The notes beneath the pieces were generated by a model. The model saw nothing but the letters and a program-made list of their open reading frames with translations, was not told where the DNA came from and did not search any database. The position numbers and the translations under genes are program-made. Shown one piece after another: positions 24,346 to 36,800 of a DNA stretch of 64,000 nucleotides. Source of the stretch: Polytrichum commune (taxonomy: Eukaryota > Streptophyta > Polytrichopsida > Polytrichales > Polytrichaceae); assembly GCA_950295325.1 (NCBI GenBank), contig OX485807.1, positions 35,370,440 through 35,434,439 of the forward strand, written 5' to 3'. Numbering within the stretch: position 1 is the first letter of the stretch; each line of letters opens with the position of its first letter.

Positions 24346-26740
24346 ATGCCTAAAAATAATAGAGAAATGTTATTTAAATTGACTATTTTTTCATGATAAC
24401 CTCAAATACAAAATACCAAGACGTGATCTTTAAAGATTATCGTTATAAAGTAATTCTCAAAAGCAAATCACTAGATCTGGTTTTGGACATAAATTTCATG
24501 ATCTTAACTACTTTGAATTTTTGAAAAGTTTAATATATTCATTGAATTCATTATACACTTGAGGTCATTATCAAATGATTTTGTAGAAAATTATCAATTT
24601 AATTTATTTTTTCTCTATATTTTTACAATATTTTTATAATTACTTGTTCAATATCACCATTTCCACCCACTTGCCCCGTCTTCTAAATTATGTAGATTAT
24701 TTTTGAGATTATTTTTTTCAACAAAAATTACTTGGCTTTGTAGATCAATATGTTTTTAAAATAATTATGATTTTCTTTTTAAACATTAATACAAAACTCA
24801 AGGGTGGTGTATTGAATTGATTCACTTTCACTTAAACTTGTGCAAGGATCAAGATTTGTCCACTTTACTATGCTTGCACCTATAAGGATAACTATAACAA
24901 TCACTTGTGTCAGCATAATATAAACCCTCATCAAAAAATAGATTGCATGATTCTTGAGTGAAGTGCAACATCTATGAGGTCATATCTAAACGGACGACTA
25001 GGCATAGCTACTAAACTAAACCGATTTAGAAGAAGAAACCACAACCCTAATCAAACAAAAAGCTAAATGGAGTAAGTGGATTTGACTAGGTATGGCATCC
25101 CAAATTGTGGTTCAACACAACAACCCTTGAAATTTTATAATATATACTATTATAATCAATAAATGACAAATTGGCATGACAACTCTTCATGTTTCAAGGA
25201 AACCATGTGCCCCAAATCTACGCAAGCCAATATTTTGTATATTTTTGTGTAAGTTTTAGGTGTTAATTTGCACTAGTGGAATTCACAAACAGAGCAAACA
25301 ATTGATGTCGTTGATTCAATCGACGATCTCGGTGGATAAGGCACCATAAAGGCGTTGAAATTATGCATCAAGCAAAATGAGTTGGGTAGGCAAGGTGGAA
25401 GATTCTCTCTCTAAGTGATCACATAGGCCCTCCCAATTCAACCTACAATAGTGATTACATTTTTTAAGAATATTTTATTCTAACCTTGGTAGAATCGGGC
25501 ATTCTTACCAACCCGCTTTTTCTTCCTTGGTTTCTCGATTACCTTACTGAGGTAATCACCAAGTTTGTCACATTCCCGTACAACTATCACTACTTAATTT
25601 TCCCTACCGAGTCATACCGGTACTCTCTACCGGGGATCCAAAGATTCCCTTGATAATGATATTGTTGTACTCAGTAATTACTAGTACCGCCTCCCTAGTA
25701 GCACTACCTCATTGCCTTTTGTCCCAATAGATAGGGTCAACACAATTACCTTACCGGTAGTTGGCATAATCCATTAATCACATTACTGGCAAAGCAACTA
25801 CCATAAAACGATCTCAAGGTTGTCCTAATATGGTTACTCTCTCCTACACCACCCCAATTGGGTCTTGTACGACCAATATTTCACTCTTAGTCATCCTTAA
25901 TGGGGATTTAGGTTGCTACTATATAGTAGGACCCCTTCATATCATAATTTTGTTGTTACATTCTCCACTAACAAACTCTATTTGCTCTCTTCTCTACAAC
26001 CATTCCCATTCCCTTAAGGACCAAATGGAAATTAGCAATACATACCCCTTTCTCTAAAATCGAGGGTCCACCCTTCAACCAAAGTTCTCCTTGCCTATAC
26101 TTGTAGAACGTGTTATTACCATAAGTGTTCCTCGTGAACATTCTTATAATTATATCCAAGCCTTTCAACAACTATTGTATCTTAATCTAGTTTGAACCTT
26201 TTGAGGTACGACCTTCAAACTATTATTGAGCTTGGTTCCTACACATTATTATACTAAGTCCATACATGGAATCCATCACACACACACACACACTCAAATC
26301 AAACCACTTCAATACAATTATAACTTAGTCAAGGTAATCCCACTAGACTACTCAAAAATTGGTCACCCATAACATTGTTTCTCTTATTCTTAAATCATCT
26401 CCAAATGTAAGTCTCTAATCCTACTTCTTCATTCCTAACCACTCCTTAAAAATGTGGTCCCTTTCCAATGGACTTTCATCTTATTCTTATCTACTCCCTT
26501 GCCTCTACTTCTTATCTGCTTATCCTTACCATCCTCTTACAGCCATAAGAATAATATTTTTACTTTTAGCATTGGTCCAACATTCATAAAAACCTCACCT
26601 CCATAGGTTTGTGGTTAATTCATTTCCAATAGGTCCCTGTAGATTAATTCGGGGTAAGTCATCTAGAAATAACAAGTTACATGCTATACTATAATGTAAT
26701 GTGTTTTCACCTTGGGTAATAGTGGGGTAGGGGCCATCAT
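24346..26740. other. AT-rich intergenic DNA, nothing recognised
   Basis: No gene recognised. A CA microsatellite lies at about 26277-26293. Confidence 0.45.
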
Positions 26741-27000
26741 GGCTAGAAACCTGCCTCTTTGAGTTGGGCTCCCACAACAATTTTGTCCAAATTGAAAACA
26801 CAATGAACAATATTATAGCTTGTAGTTTCCTTTTTGAAAGACAAATCAACCCCATAACTGGCATCAAAGGCTCCGATTTAGTGTAGGAAACCCACTAGAG
26901 ATTAATTATCCACAAACCTATAGGGGGTTCATGTTTTTACTAGACCCCTTTTACATCTGTATTGTTGGTGGGGGCCCAAATGAAAAGGTGGGTGTCTAGG
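26741..27000. mobile_element. MITE family A, copy 3
   Basis: Left end GGCTAGAAACCTGCCTCTTT, right end ...GAAAAGGTGGGTGTCTAGG. The inner TTGGGCTCCCAC / GTGGGGGCCCAA pair is inverted. Its right part belongs to the duplicated 2-kb segment that recurs at 45633. Confidence 0.6.
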
Positions 27001-27009
27001 TGGCCATGG

Positions 27010-27264
27010 ATAGACACCCACCTCTTTGAGTTGGACCCCTACTACTTTTTTCCAAGGTGAAAACACAACCAATTTTATTAGAGCATATAAATTTCAAATT
27101 TTAAAACATTCAACCCCGAAAGTACCAAATTTAGTTTAGTGGGATTCCCTAAAGGTAAAAAAAAACCACAAGCCTATGGAGATCATGTTTTTATTAGACG
27201 CCTAACTTTCCTTGGTAACAATGGTAGGAGCTTGAGTCAAAGAGGTGGGTGTCTAGCCCTAGCC
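27010..27264. mobile_element. MITE family A, copy 4 (inside segment B1)
   Basis: TAGACACCCACCTCTTTGAG at the left and CAAAGAGGTGGGTGTCTAG at the right form inverted ends. The orthologous element in the other copy of the segment lies at 45839-46098. Confidence 0.7.
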
Positions 27265-28419
27265 CTCAATAGAGGCATCCAAGGTGTCCAATTAGGATAA
27301 ACGAACTTGATTAGGCCTACTTACAATTCTTAGAATTAAAAAAATAAAATTGGAAAATTGAATTTTGTTCCAGAGTGCCCAGATAAGCATGAGGTGCTAT
27401 GGCAAGCAACATGTTTTCTAAAAGTGGTTGTTAATTGGAAACAACAAGAGCAATAATCATGAAGCACGATGCTCCTTGACTCATGGCAAGCAACTACACA
27501 ACTACACATGCACATTACAGTGTATATGAGTCCAAAATTAGTGTGGAAATAATTAGCATGGGCCACATTGATTATCTAGTCAAGGTGGAAATAACATGGG
27601 TTCAAGACCTTGGGTCTTCCCCCTAAGTCTTCATGCAGGCTTCCAACCAACACATTCAATATAGTTATAGGACAAAAGTAGCACAAAATAAACCAATCAT
27701 CCATATTACTATTTTTAGAATCAAAATCAAAGTGGATCTCATTAATTGCTATTCTAGAAAATTAAATGTGGATAATTTTTTATTTTGTGCTACTTTTGTT
27801 GTATAACAAATATTCAATGTGTTGGTTGGATGTTTGCAAAAACTTTTTTAGGAGAAGACTTGGTCTCTTGGATCCACGTTATTTTCACCTTAACTAGAAA
27901 ATTAGGATAGCCCACGCTAATTTTCCACCCATACTAATAGGATCTATTTAGTGCATATGTAGCTTACTTCGATGCCATAGTGACCCCCAACCAATGTACA
28001 GGGAGTGTACCAAGGTTAGTTACGAACTAGCCGAATTGTTTTGGAATTTCCAAATGAGTTTGCAATGGTTGGGATGAGGTACCTATGTAAAATTGTCTAG
28101 GTTGGAAATCGACCGGTTCAAGGGAGAATAGACCGGCAATATGGCCGGTTGAGGCACCATAGTTTGGAATATTTAACGAGAATACTTTTTTTTATTTTAG
28201 GCAAGTAGCTGAAGGGACTAGGGATAGGGCGGAAACTTTTATTAGGGTAATACTAGAGTCATAAGGTCAAAAACCATGGAGGCTAGTTCATGGTTGGTTT
28301 CGTTGTCACTGGATCAATGAGGGTTTTGAGGCTCTAAGCAACCAGGGACCCTCTCTCACGAGTATAAGAAGAGTTTGAGCCCCTTGGGCAAAGTACCTCA
28401 CTCCTCCATTGGGGTTTTT

Positions 28420-28833
28420 CCGTCAGCAACAAACATGACTACATAGAGTCACATTCCACGTGGTCTGCCACGTCGGCCAAATTATGACTTGTCACAATCA
28501 TATTACACGTCAGCAAAAACATGACTACACAGAGTCACATGCCACGTTAGATTGGTTTTTTTTTTGCCTGGGCATGTCAAAAAAAGGCACGGACTCCAAG
28601 GCCAATCAAGGCATGCCCCACGTGCTGTCGGGATCGTAGATTCTATACTTTTATATGTCCAAAATACTGTATATATTCATATGACTGATGTCCGAAGCGA
28701 CTCGTCGGTAATGATTAGACCCAGTCACCGCGCGCATCATCCTCCTCTGGTGCCTCGTCAGTCATATTTTGGGATTTTATAACTTAAAGCAGTCATAAAT
28801 TGCAGTCATAAAATGTGCGTTTTGCTCTAGTGT
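28420..28833. mobile_element. Insertion specific to segment B1
   Basis: Copy B2 reads directly from ggggttttt into ctctctacctc near 47292. Here the same point is interrupted by about 414 bp. The insert contains a direct repeat beginning GTCAGCAA.AAACATGACTAC (28422 and 28510). Terminal repeats are not clear, so the element type is unknown. A frame inside (28552-28782) has no recognisable domain. Confidence 0.55.
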
Positions 28834-29193
28834 CCTCTCTACCTCAATCTTGCTCCAAGCTTCCGCTTCACCTATTGTGTTTTCAATTGGTGTTTTCAAG
28901 CTCAGTGGCTGGCTTCATGCTAGTGTCAAGGTTTAGGGTGGTGACCTTTTGTTGCTGGCTATTAATGTGTGATTCAAACTCCAAGCACTTTAGCGAAACC
29001 AAAGGAGGGAAAAACTTCGATCTACAAGGAAAAAGACCTTCAACCCCTTCCAAGGATATTTGGGATTTCTTTCAACACAAATACACCCCCTTAAAAGCAT
29101 AACACCAATTTTCTTTTATAAAATATAAAATATAACAAACAAAACCCGACTTACTATACATAACTTCGGAAACATACCGAAGTAAAATTTTAG

Positions 29194-30508
29194 AAACTAA
29201 AGAAAATACCGAATGGTAAAGGTAAATGTAGGAATGTCACCGAGACAAAAACTGGCTTTTGGTAGCTTCCGAGTAAAAAGAGAACAATCCAAACCTCTTC
29301 ATAAAAGGTAGGAAATGTACCGATATTTGTATAGAACTCAGCATGTCATGTCAGGTCAGGTCATGGTGACTGACTCTGATGCTTGCCGAGGAGTCTTGTG
29401 TGTTTCCACTTTCCAGTTGCATAAAAGACTCTTGCAATCAACCTTTTCAAAATCATCTGGGCCCCCTCCCCTCCCCTCCCCTTTCGCTTCCTGCTTCGGA
29501 TCCAACTAATTGGCGGCAGCAACAAGCACCATCACAGCAATACCACCTTAATTAGCCCTATACTTAACTACTAATACTCAGAAAAATGCTAACTTCAAGT
29601 CGGAGTCCTCAAACCCACCGGGGTCAATTTCTGTTACAAACTTGAATCGATTGGGGAGTGCCACTTTGCAGGGAGGTTGAGTTGGTGTGTATGTTGGATT
29701 CCGAGCCGCCGGACTCCAGTGCTGTCTAGATCGATCGATCGATTGATATAAGGCGGATCGGACCCTCTTGCTATACATACATATATACGTGACCATGAGT
29801 TTCAGACTTAGCATGTCATCAGTCTGAATGGATCTTCTTGCAGCAGGCAGGAGTCGTGCAGATTGTGGATAGGTCAGTTGGGAGCATGGCGTTAGGATAA
29901 GCAAAGTCCATATGGTATCCCTTTTGTCGACATCAATCTAGTCACCCCGGGGCCTGTAGTTAAGAAGAACAGATTAGCACTTACTCCGTCCAGTGACTTG
30001 CAAATCCTCCTTCTGTCATCCAGGCAGAGAATTTATCCTGAAATCCTTTTTTTGCAACCAGATCCCATGCACGGGCGGGGTGGAGCAAGTATGATGCATC
30101 CTAGCTACATAAATGCCCAAGTCGGAACGAAATTAGTTCTCGGGTTTTTAATCTGGAGGTTGGTTTGAGATGATGTGGACGTGGTGGGAGCATGAATTTC
30201 TTTACTTAGTGGGTGAAGTTGGTTGAGCCTGAATTGAAGAGCAAGGAAAGAGCAGGCTAAGATAGGAGGTTGAAAGGTTTAACTAAGTCACGACTCACGG
30301 TCTATGGAAGCATCTGATTTTCCCCAAAAAAGTAGAAGAATTGTTGCACAATTGTATCTGCGATATCTTGTAATTGAGTTGTTGTTGTTGGTGGACGTCT
30401 GGCCAACGAAGGCATGGCGATGTCAATGAGTGTATATAGCTTTCTGTACAAGAGGAGGACGAGGATGGGGATATGACCAAGGTCGTGAAATAGGCCAGTT
30501 GCGTCTTG
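29194..30508. other. Intergenic DNA upstream of the NPF gene
   Basis: It is less AT-rich than the DNA to its left. No gene was recognised. The minus-strand frame at 29578-29904 has no recognisable domain. It probably includes the promoter of the transporter gene. Confidence 0.4.
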
Positions 30509-30518
30509 CTATATATTA
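30509..30518 (+). promoter_or_regulatory. Candidate TATA box of the NPF gene
   Basis: CTATATATTA lies about 300 bp upstream of the proposed start codon at 30811, followed by a GA-rich stretch. This is a positional inference. Other AT-rich words are present nearby. Confidence 0.35.
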
Positions 30519-30810
30519 AGAGCGAGAGAGAATTAGTCTGGCTTCAATTGTGTTGTTCAACCAAATTGGGAGTCACGGGAAAGTAATTAAGCGAGGATTT
30601 TGTCTGTGTCAATCTCCGTCATCTACAACAGCTACCACTCTTCAATCGATATACCCGAGCTGTTGTGATCTGTGGAGATGGTAAAGTTATCTCGAACAAA
30701 TTTCCCTTTGCATAAATATTTTCTCATCTAACATCTGCCACTGGAGTCAGGGCTTTGCAAGAACAGAAAATTGCGGTGAATGGCTTTTCTAGTAGGTTGA
30801 GGCCATTGGG

Positions 30811-30819
30811 ATGGGAGAG
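30811..30819 (+). CDS. Proposed 9-bp start exon of the NPF gene
   Basis: ATGGGAGAG is followed by the donor-like GTAAAA. Joined to the exon starting at 30996 in phase 0 it would give an N-terminus MGE-EEG, a common style in plant NPFs. The alternative is an unspliced start at the ATG at 30972, which reads through the proposed acceptor TTATTGCAG. Transcript data would decide between them. Confidence 0.45.
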
Positions 30820-33800
30820 GTAAAATGTGTCTGGGGAGTCTGTTTGTTTTGTGGCTTGAATGTTGAAAGTAAAACGCTTGCTTTCTAAATCCATGGGTTA
30901 GTAGTAGCAACGTAATTGAAAGTTGTGGATTCCAATTTCAGTGCAATGCACGCTCTGAATGCTTGGGGTCTATGTGTTGTTTGTGGTTATTGCAGGAAGA
31001 AGGGGCGGAGTCGGTGCTTGTCGGAGATGGTTCGGTGGATTACCAAGGTCGGCCTGCTAACCGACGCAAGACGGGGGGTTGGCGAAGCACGCCTTACATT
31101 TTTTGTAAATTTGATTCTACCCTTCAAACCCCATCTTTCCAGTGATTGAATCTATCAATAAGTCTGTCTGAATCTCTTGTGAAATGATGCGCTGCCTGCC
31201 TGCCTCTAATTCGCAACTGGGTACCTACTCAGAATCTCGATTTGGGGTAAATAAATTACGCAGTAGACTGTAACAACCACAACAAGGGATCGACTTTGCT
31301 GTGCACGGCATTTCGACTTTGCACAGTAGCCTGTGTCTGATTTGTTTTCGAAATTTCTTTGAGACGTCAAGTTTGGGGCATTGATCTGAGAAATTTCTTT
31401 CCGCGAGATATTTAATTTGGTGCAAGAAGAAGAAAGGCGAGGTTAACGGGTAGGTCATGTTCTTGTGCGAGAATGAATGACTAAGAATTTCATCCATGTC
31501 CCTGGGGGAGAAAGCGCTATTAAATAAGTGCGAAATAGTGTGTGGTAGACAGTGGGTAGGTAGACGGGGATGTTGGAACAAAAGCAAGCAAGCAACCTTC
31601 GCATCCTGAAAAGGAGATTAGTTATTAATTCAACGAAAACTTGAGCAAAGAAATCATCTCAGTGGCTTTGCTTCTTCGCAGTACAAAAGTCACCGGAGTA
31701 ATGACGCAGATTCCGCCAGCTTCACAGCAGACTGTGCCTGTGAATGCTTGGAAAATTGTCTTTGGCGCATTAGTCTGAGAGGTTTCTGGACACAACTTTA
31801 GCTGGCGGAGAAGTACAAAGTCACCAGAGAGTCCTTGTGCAAGGATTTATTCAAAATAAAATAAAATCCCTGTTGGACCTGTGGGAGTGGGCTAGAGTGA
31901 GAGATAGTCTGTGGTAGAGAGTGGCGACATGCGTCGATGTTCCCATTCTCAAAGCTTAATTTTCATTCAAGGAAAACTAGAGCAAAGAATCACGTCTCAG
32001 TGGCTGCCAGAAGGTCCATTGTGCACGAAGCAACAAATTCTTAGAATCCGAGTTTGCCCTCAGATAATGATGAGCGGCACCAAAAACTTCATTTTGAAAT
32101 CCCAAGAATTGAATTCAAATCCTCGAGTTTCTAAGACTGGGTTGTTGTCGTTCATTTTTCTTTTCTTTTAGCAAAGCTTGCATAATTCTTTGAAATCGCA
32201 CTCAGCTTAGCTTCGTATTTGCAAAGGTAGAGTCGATCCTTGGGCATGGCAGGGATAGGAGTAGCACAGACACAATGCACAAATTTCTGGAGCTCTTAAG
32301 TTAGTTTAAGAAAATGTTGAGCAATAATTTTGATTTCTATGAGAATGCTCATCATCTTGGTTTGAAGAACATCAAAGATACTGCGGTGTGATTCTAAACC
32401 AGGCACATAGATCTGCTTCATTCTGGACATTCCCTGCGTTGTAATAATGAAGGTTGAATACTTAAAGGTGTTGAGAATGTTCTTGGGGACTCGAATGCGC
32501 AAGCACATTGATTACAAGTCCAACACCTCACATTTAGACTTGGCTATGAATCTAGCAGAAGAAACTATGGTTACTCGGTTCTCATAAGGTAGATGGTCTT
32601 AAATGGTTACTTTTCCCAACTAGCCCGCTTTTCCTGGGATATGAAACATGCCTTTAGTATGAGATAGTTAGCATATCCAAATCGAGGCCTTAGCCGCTTT
32701 CCTCATAACTTTCGGAGATCGTAAGAATATCTTCTTTATTATCAAAGTGAAGATTCCCATGCCCAGTCAATGGTCATATAGTCCCCCCACCACCCAATTA
32801 TGTAGAGTATTGGGCCTGGAATTGTTATCATATTTTGAGCATGTAGTCCAATCTCTCTTAAACACAATTGTTTTTGTATCCGTTCTTGGAGCCACACCTA
32901 ACCACATAGGTACATTAAGGTATAGGTCTCCAATAAAGATACGTAGCCAAATTAGGCATGTCTACCTAAGTCGTAAAGTCCAACTTACCTTGCGGTTCAT
33001 ACAACTTGCCATAGTTTTAACGATATTGTGAAAACCTTTGTGAAGAATGTGAGATTGATGCCTCGATGCTTTCACAACTCATCATCCACTCTGCTCTTGT
33101 CTGTAATGTAGTCCGATGAGCAGAATTGGTATTCATATATAGTAATATAAAAACCATGCATCAATGCAACTTGATGTATAGGTCAGGCCAAGCGATTTTG
33201 ATGATTTCATTGACTTTGTTGATGTGTCTATTCCTATTTGGATATGAGGAGACACATTAACTCTTGTATTTGTTGACTTTGGCCATGGCTTGACCACTAT
33301 GTTGGACATTTGTCACCCTACCATCAACTACACTAGGCACCCGATAAGTTACCTAGTTCATATGTTTGTTCATAAGCCACCACACCTATTAAAAGTTGGA
33401 TTTCAAATTATGCGCAGGGGTAGATATGTTGTCCATGAATTGTGTCAGAAAACAAAGTTGCAAATTCTACAATGTGTTTTGAATTGGGCGCTGATGGGTG
33501 TATGTAATTTGGGAATGTGGGATGCAGTCATGGAGTTTGCAGAGACGATGGCGTTTATAGGACTACAAATAGACCTAGTGCTTTACCTCATGGATAAGCT
33601 CAATTTTGCCAACACCAAAGCTGCTACAACCGTTACAAATTTTGCGGGCACGGCGTTCATATGTCCTCTCATTGGAGGTTTTATTGCCGATGCCTATTTG
33701 GGCCGATTCTTGACCATCCTAGTGTTTGGGTTGATTGAGCTTGTGGTAAGCTGCATATTTTGCCCTACATGATTTTATAGTCTATAATATTGTGAAGTAC

Positions 33801-36800
33801 AACATTTCCACACTTTTTCAATAACTTGTTATTGAGTGAAGTGATTATAAATGAGAGCATATTTGGTAGACGAGGGAATAATTCCCTTTTTGTGAACAAG
33901 GAACAATGAATAATAAACATCTTAACAGAATCTTTCGTGAGGAATGATCTAATTACCACAAGACCATAAGAAACGCAATGGAATCTAGATTGAATGTGGA
34001 GGGTTGGGAGTGCTGGCAAAGGTAATCAAACTATTATAAGTAAATGACTTGCGGCTTAAATCATGTGTGATTGTTAACAATGAGGAAGGGGGAGAGTGAA
34101 AGCAAGGAAATGTAATTTTTTTTGGCAAGTCTATTTTAAATGGGAGAATTTGAAAACCCACAATCAAATATTTAAAATCCATTCCTCTCAATAATGTGCT
34201 TACAAGTGTGCACACTACCTCATTGGACAAATGATGGCCAGTGTAGAAAACGTAATGCTTTTTAAAATATTTGCAGGTTTGATTTATTGACTGAACTCTA
34301 AGTATAACAAAATTTGCAGGGATGATTTTTGAAACAAGCATGAACAAAGAGCCTCCTCGCCCACATGCTACTGTCCCTCTTCCAATCGTGGTTTTTGCTA
34401 AATTGCAAAATCATGACCTCTGTCTAAGAAAAAACGACAATAATGCAGATCCTACAATGAAAAAAAGAAACCCCTAACCCAGAACCTCTTACTGATGATG
34501 CAGGGCCTGGCTCTTCTGACTGCCTCCGCATCAGTCTCCTCCTTGCGCCCGCCCTACTGTGCAGCTTCACCATGCCAGGCCGCGACTAACAAAGACCTGG
34601 CCGTTCTCTACTTAGGCCTCTACTTAACAGCGCTTGGATCGGGCGGCCTGAAACCCTGCATTTCAAGCCTCGGAGCCGACCAGTTTGATGAGATGAGCCT
34701 GAAGGAGAGGCGGCTCTCGTCGGTCTACTTCAACTGGTTTTTCTTCAGCTTCGTGTTTGGTGGGCTGCTGGGTGTCACGGTGCTCGTGTACATTCAAGAC
34801 AATGTGGGCAACGCGGCTGGCTATGGCATTTGCCTGGCCCTCGTGGCCACCGGCTTGCTTGTTTTGATGTCCGGGTGCCGGCGCTACCGGAGACGGCTGC
34901 CTTCCGGGAGCCCGTTGACACGAATTGCGCAAGTTTTTGTTGCATCGTTGCGAAGAGCTCGGTCACCTCTCCCCGCGGACTCGGAGAGCATGTTGTATGA
35001 GATCGATCATAAGGAAGCTGCACGTCTGGGTGTTCAAAAGATCGAGCACACCAACTACCTGAGGTAGGTTATTGATCTTGTCGAGTCTTGATGAATTAAT
35101 GTTGTATGAGATCGATCATAAGAGAGCTGCACGTCTGGGTGTTCAAAAGATCGAGCACACTAACTACCTGAGGTAGGTTATTGATCTTGTCGAGTCTTCA
35201 TGAATGTTGTATGAGATCGATCATAAGGAAGCTGCACGTCTGGGTGTTCAAAAGATCGAGCACACCAACTACCTGAGGTAGGTTTTTGATCTTGTCGAGT
35301 CTTGATGAATTCGGATCCTGTAATAAAAGTAAGGAAGACGTGCCTATATCGAACATAACCATATCAATTTGGACACCTGTTTTGAGTGGTATGTGGTTAG
35401 CTGTGGATTTGAGAACGGACATCAAAAAGACACGTGTATGAAAAAGAGAATGGACAATGTGGTCGAAACATGGTAACTACTCAAAGTTTAAGAGTCGATT
35501 TGATTGGGGGGACATGTACGACCACTTAATAAGCATGAGAATCTTCACTTTGATAATGAATAAGATATTCATATGTGCTCCAAACATTTATGAGGCAATT
35601 GGCTACAAGCATAATTTGGATTTGCTAATCATCTCATCCTAATTGCATGTTTCATGTCCTATGAGAAGTGGGTGCAGATAGAGAAAAATATCCAAATAAC
35701 ACACACTTCAAATAACCATAACACGAACCAAATAACACCTGCGTGTTTCGTGTTTCTTGTTCTCCGTCTTCTATTGATTAAGTTTACATCTTCCACTTTT
35801 GTGTTGCACCAGCCAATTCATGATGAAACATCACCAACAATTAGTTTGAGAACTTTACTCCCTTGATTTGGTTATGGTTATAATCAGAAGTGCCCGTTTG
35901 TTGATTCCTTAGCTAAATACACAGGTCCTTCCAATTGCGTTTACTACAATAAATATGATATTTAGTGTTACTTACTATTCAGAGTTACATATTTCTATAT
36001 CTTTTTACTATTAATGTAAATTTTTACCAAGTAAACATGTTAATGTTTTATAATTACCAACCAATCAATTCGACCTTTGTTGGTAAAAAATGAGATGTAC
36101 AAGAAATAGTGATAGCATTGTGTAATTCCAAATAATAAGTGACACCAAATATCATATTTAGTGCAGTGAATGTGGAGTGGTGAATAGAATTTGAAGACAC
36201 AGTCCAATCTCTTTTAAATATGTGTCTTTGTGGTGTTTGTTCTTTGATCCTCACCTTACCACACGCCAATTAAATATAGGCATCCAATTAAGAAAAATAT
36301 ACAAATAACACCCACATACCTTAGGCCCACAAGTGTACACCTAGTTTGGTGTGATGTTAAATTGATCTACCATGTTAATAAGTTGATTAGCTTTCATGAC
36401 TTGTCGTCATGTAGTAACAAGTGTCCCATGCCACCTTCTATGGTTGCTACCCAGTTCTTGCAAGGTCATTCAGGTGGTTTAATGATGATAAGTGTGGGCC
36501 ACAGTTAATCAGATATACAATGTGCTTTCAATCAGTTTAACAATTAACCCCATTATGCCTAACATATGTCAACATGTTTAGGGTTTAGGGTTTAGGATTT
36601 TTTTAAAGAGATCTTCCTCAAGGGTGTTTTTTTTTTCCCGATTACCATTCTTTCACTTCAAGAATTGATAAATTTACACATGATAAATAAAATGAATGTG
36701 TCAATTAACATTTTTCTTAGTGGAGCTTGAAGTGGTTGGAAACCTTCGTTTGGGGGATTGTTAAATCGACCACACACTAGCTAAAATGACCATGGACACA

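Larger units (their letters stand above)
26788..29193. repeat. 2-kb duplicated segment B, copy 1
   Basis: From AAATTGAAAACACAATGAAC to GAAGTAAAATTTTAG this segment is collinear with 45633-47671 and differs by scattered substitutions. Compared with that copy it lacks about 56 bp near 27535 and carries an extra block of about 414 bp (28420-28833). The TATA-like 'gagtataagaagag' near 28363 hints at a promoter, perhaps from an old LTR. It has no credible gene. Confidence 0.75.

Noticed and set aside
33290..33527. Upstream extension of the NPF helix-1 exon to an ATG at 33290
   Set aside because: The extension has no family similarity, while joining 31104 to 33528 restores the family pattern without gaps.
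36577..36596. Interstitial telomere
   Set aside because: Fewer than three TTTAGGG units, inside an intron. A chance or promoter-type telo-box is more likely.
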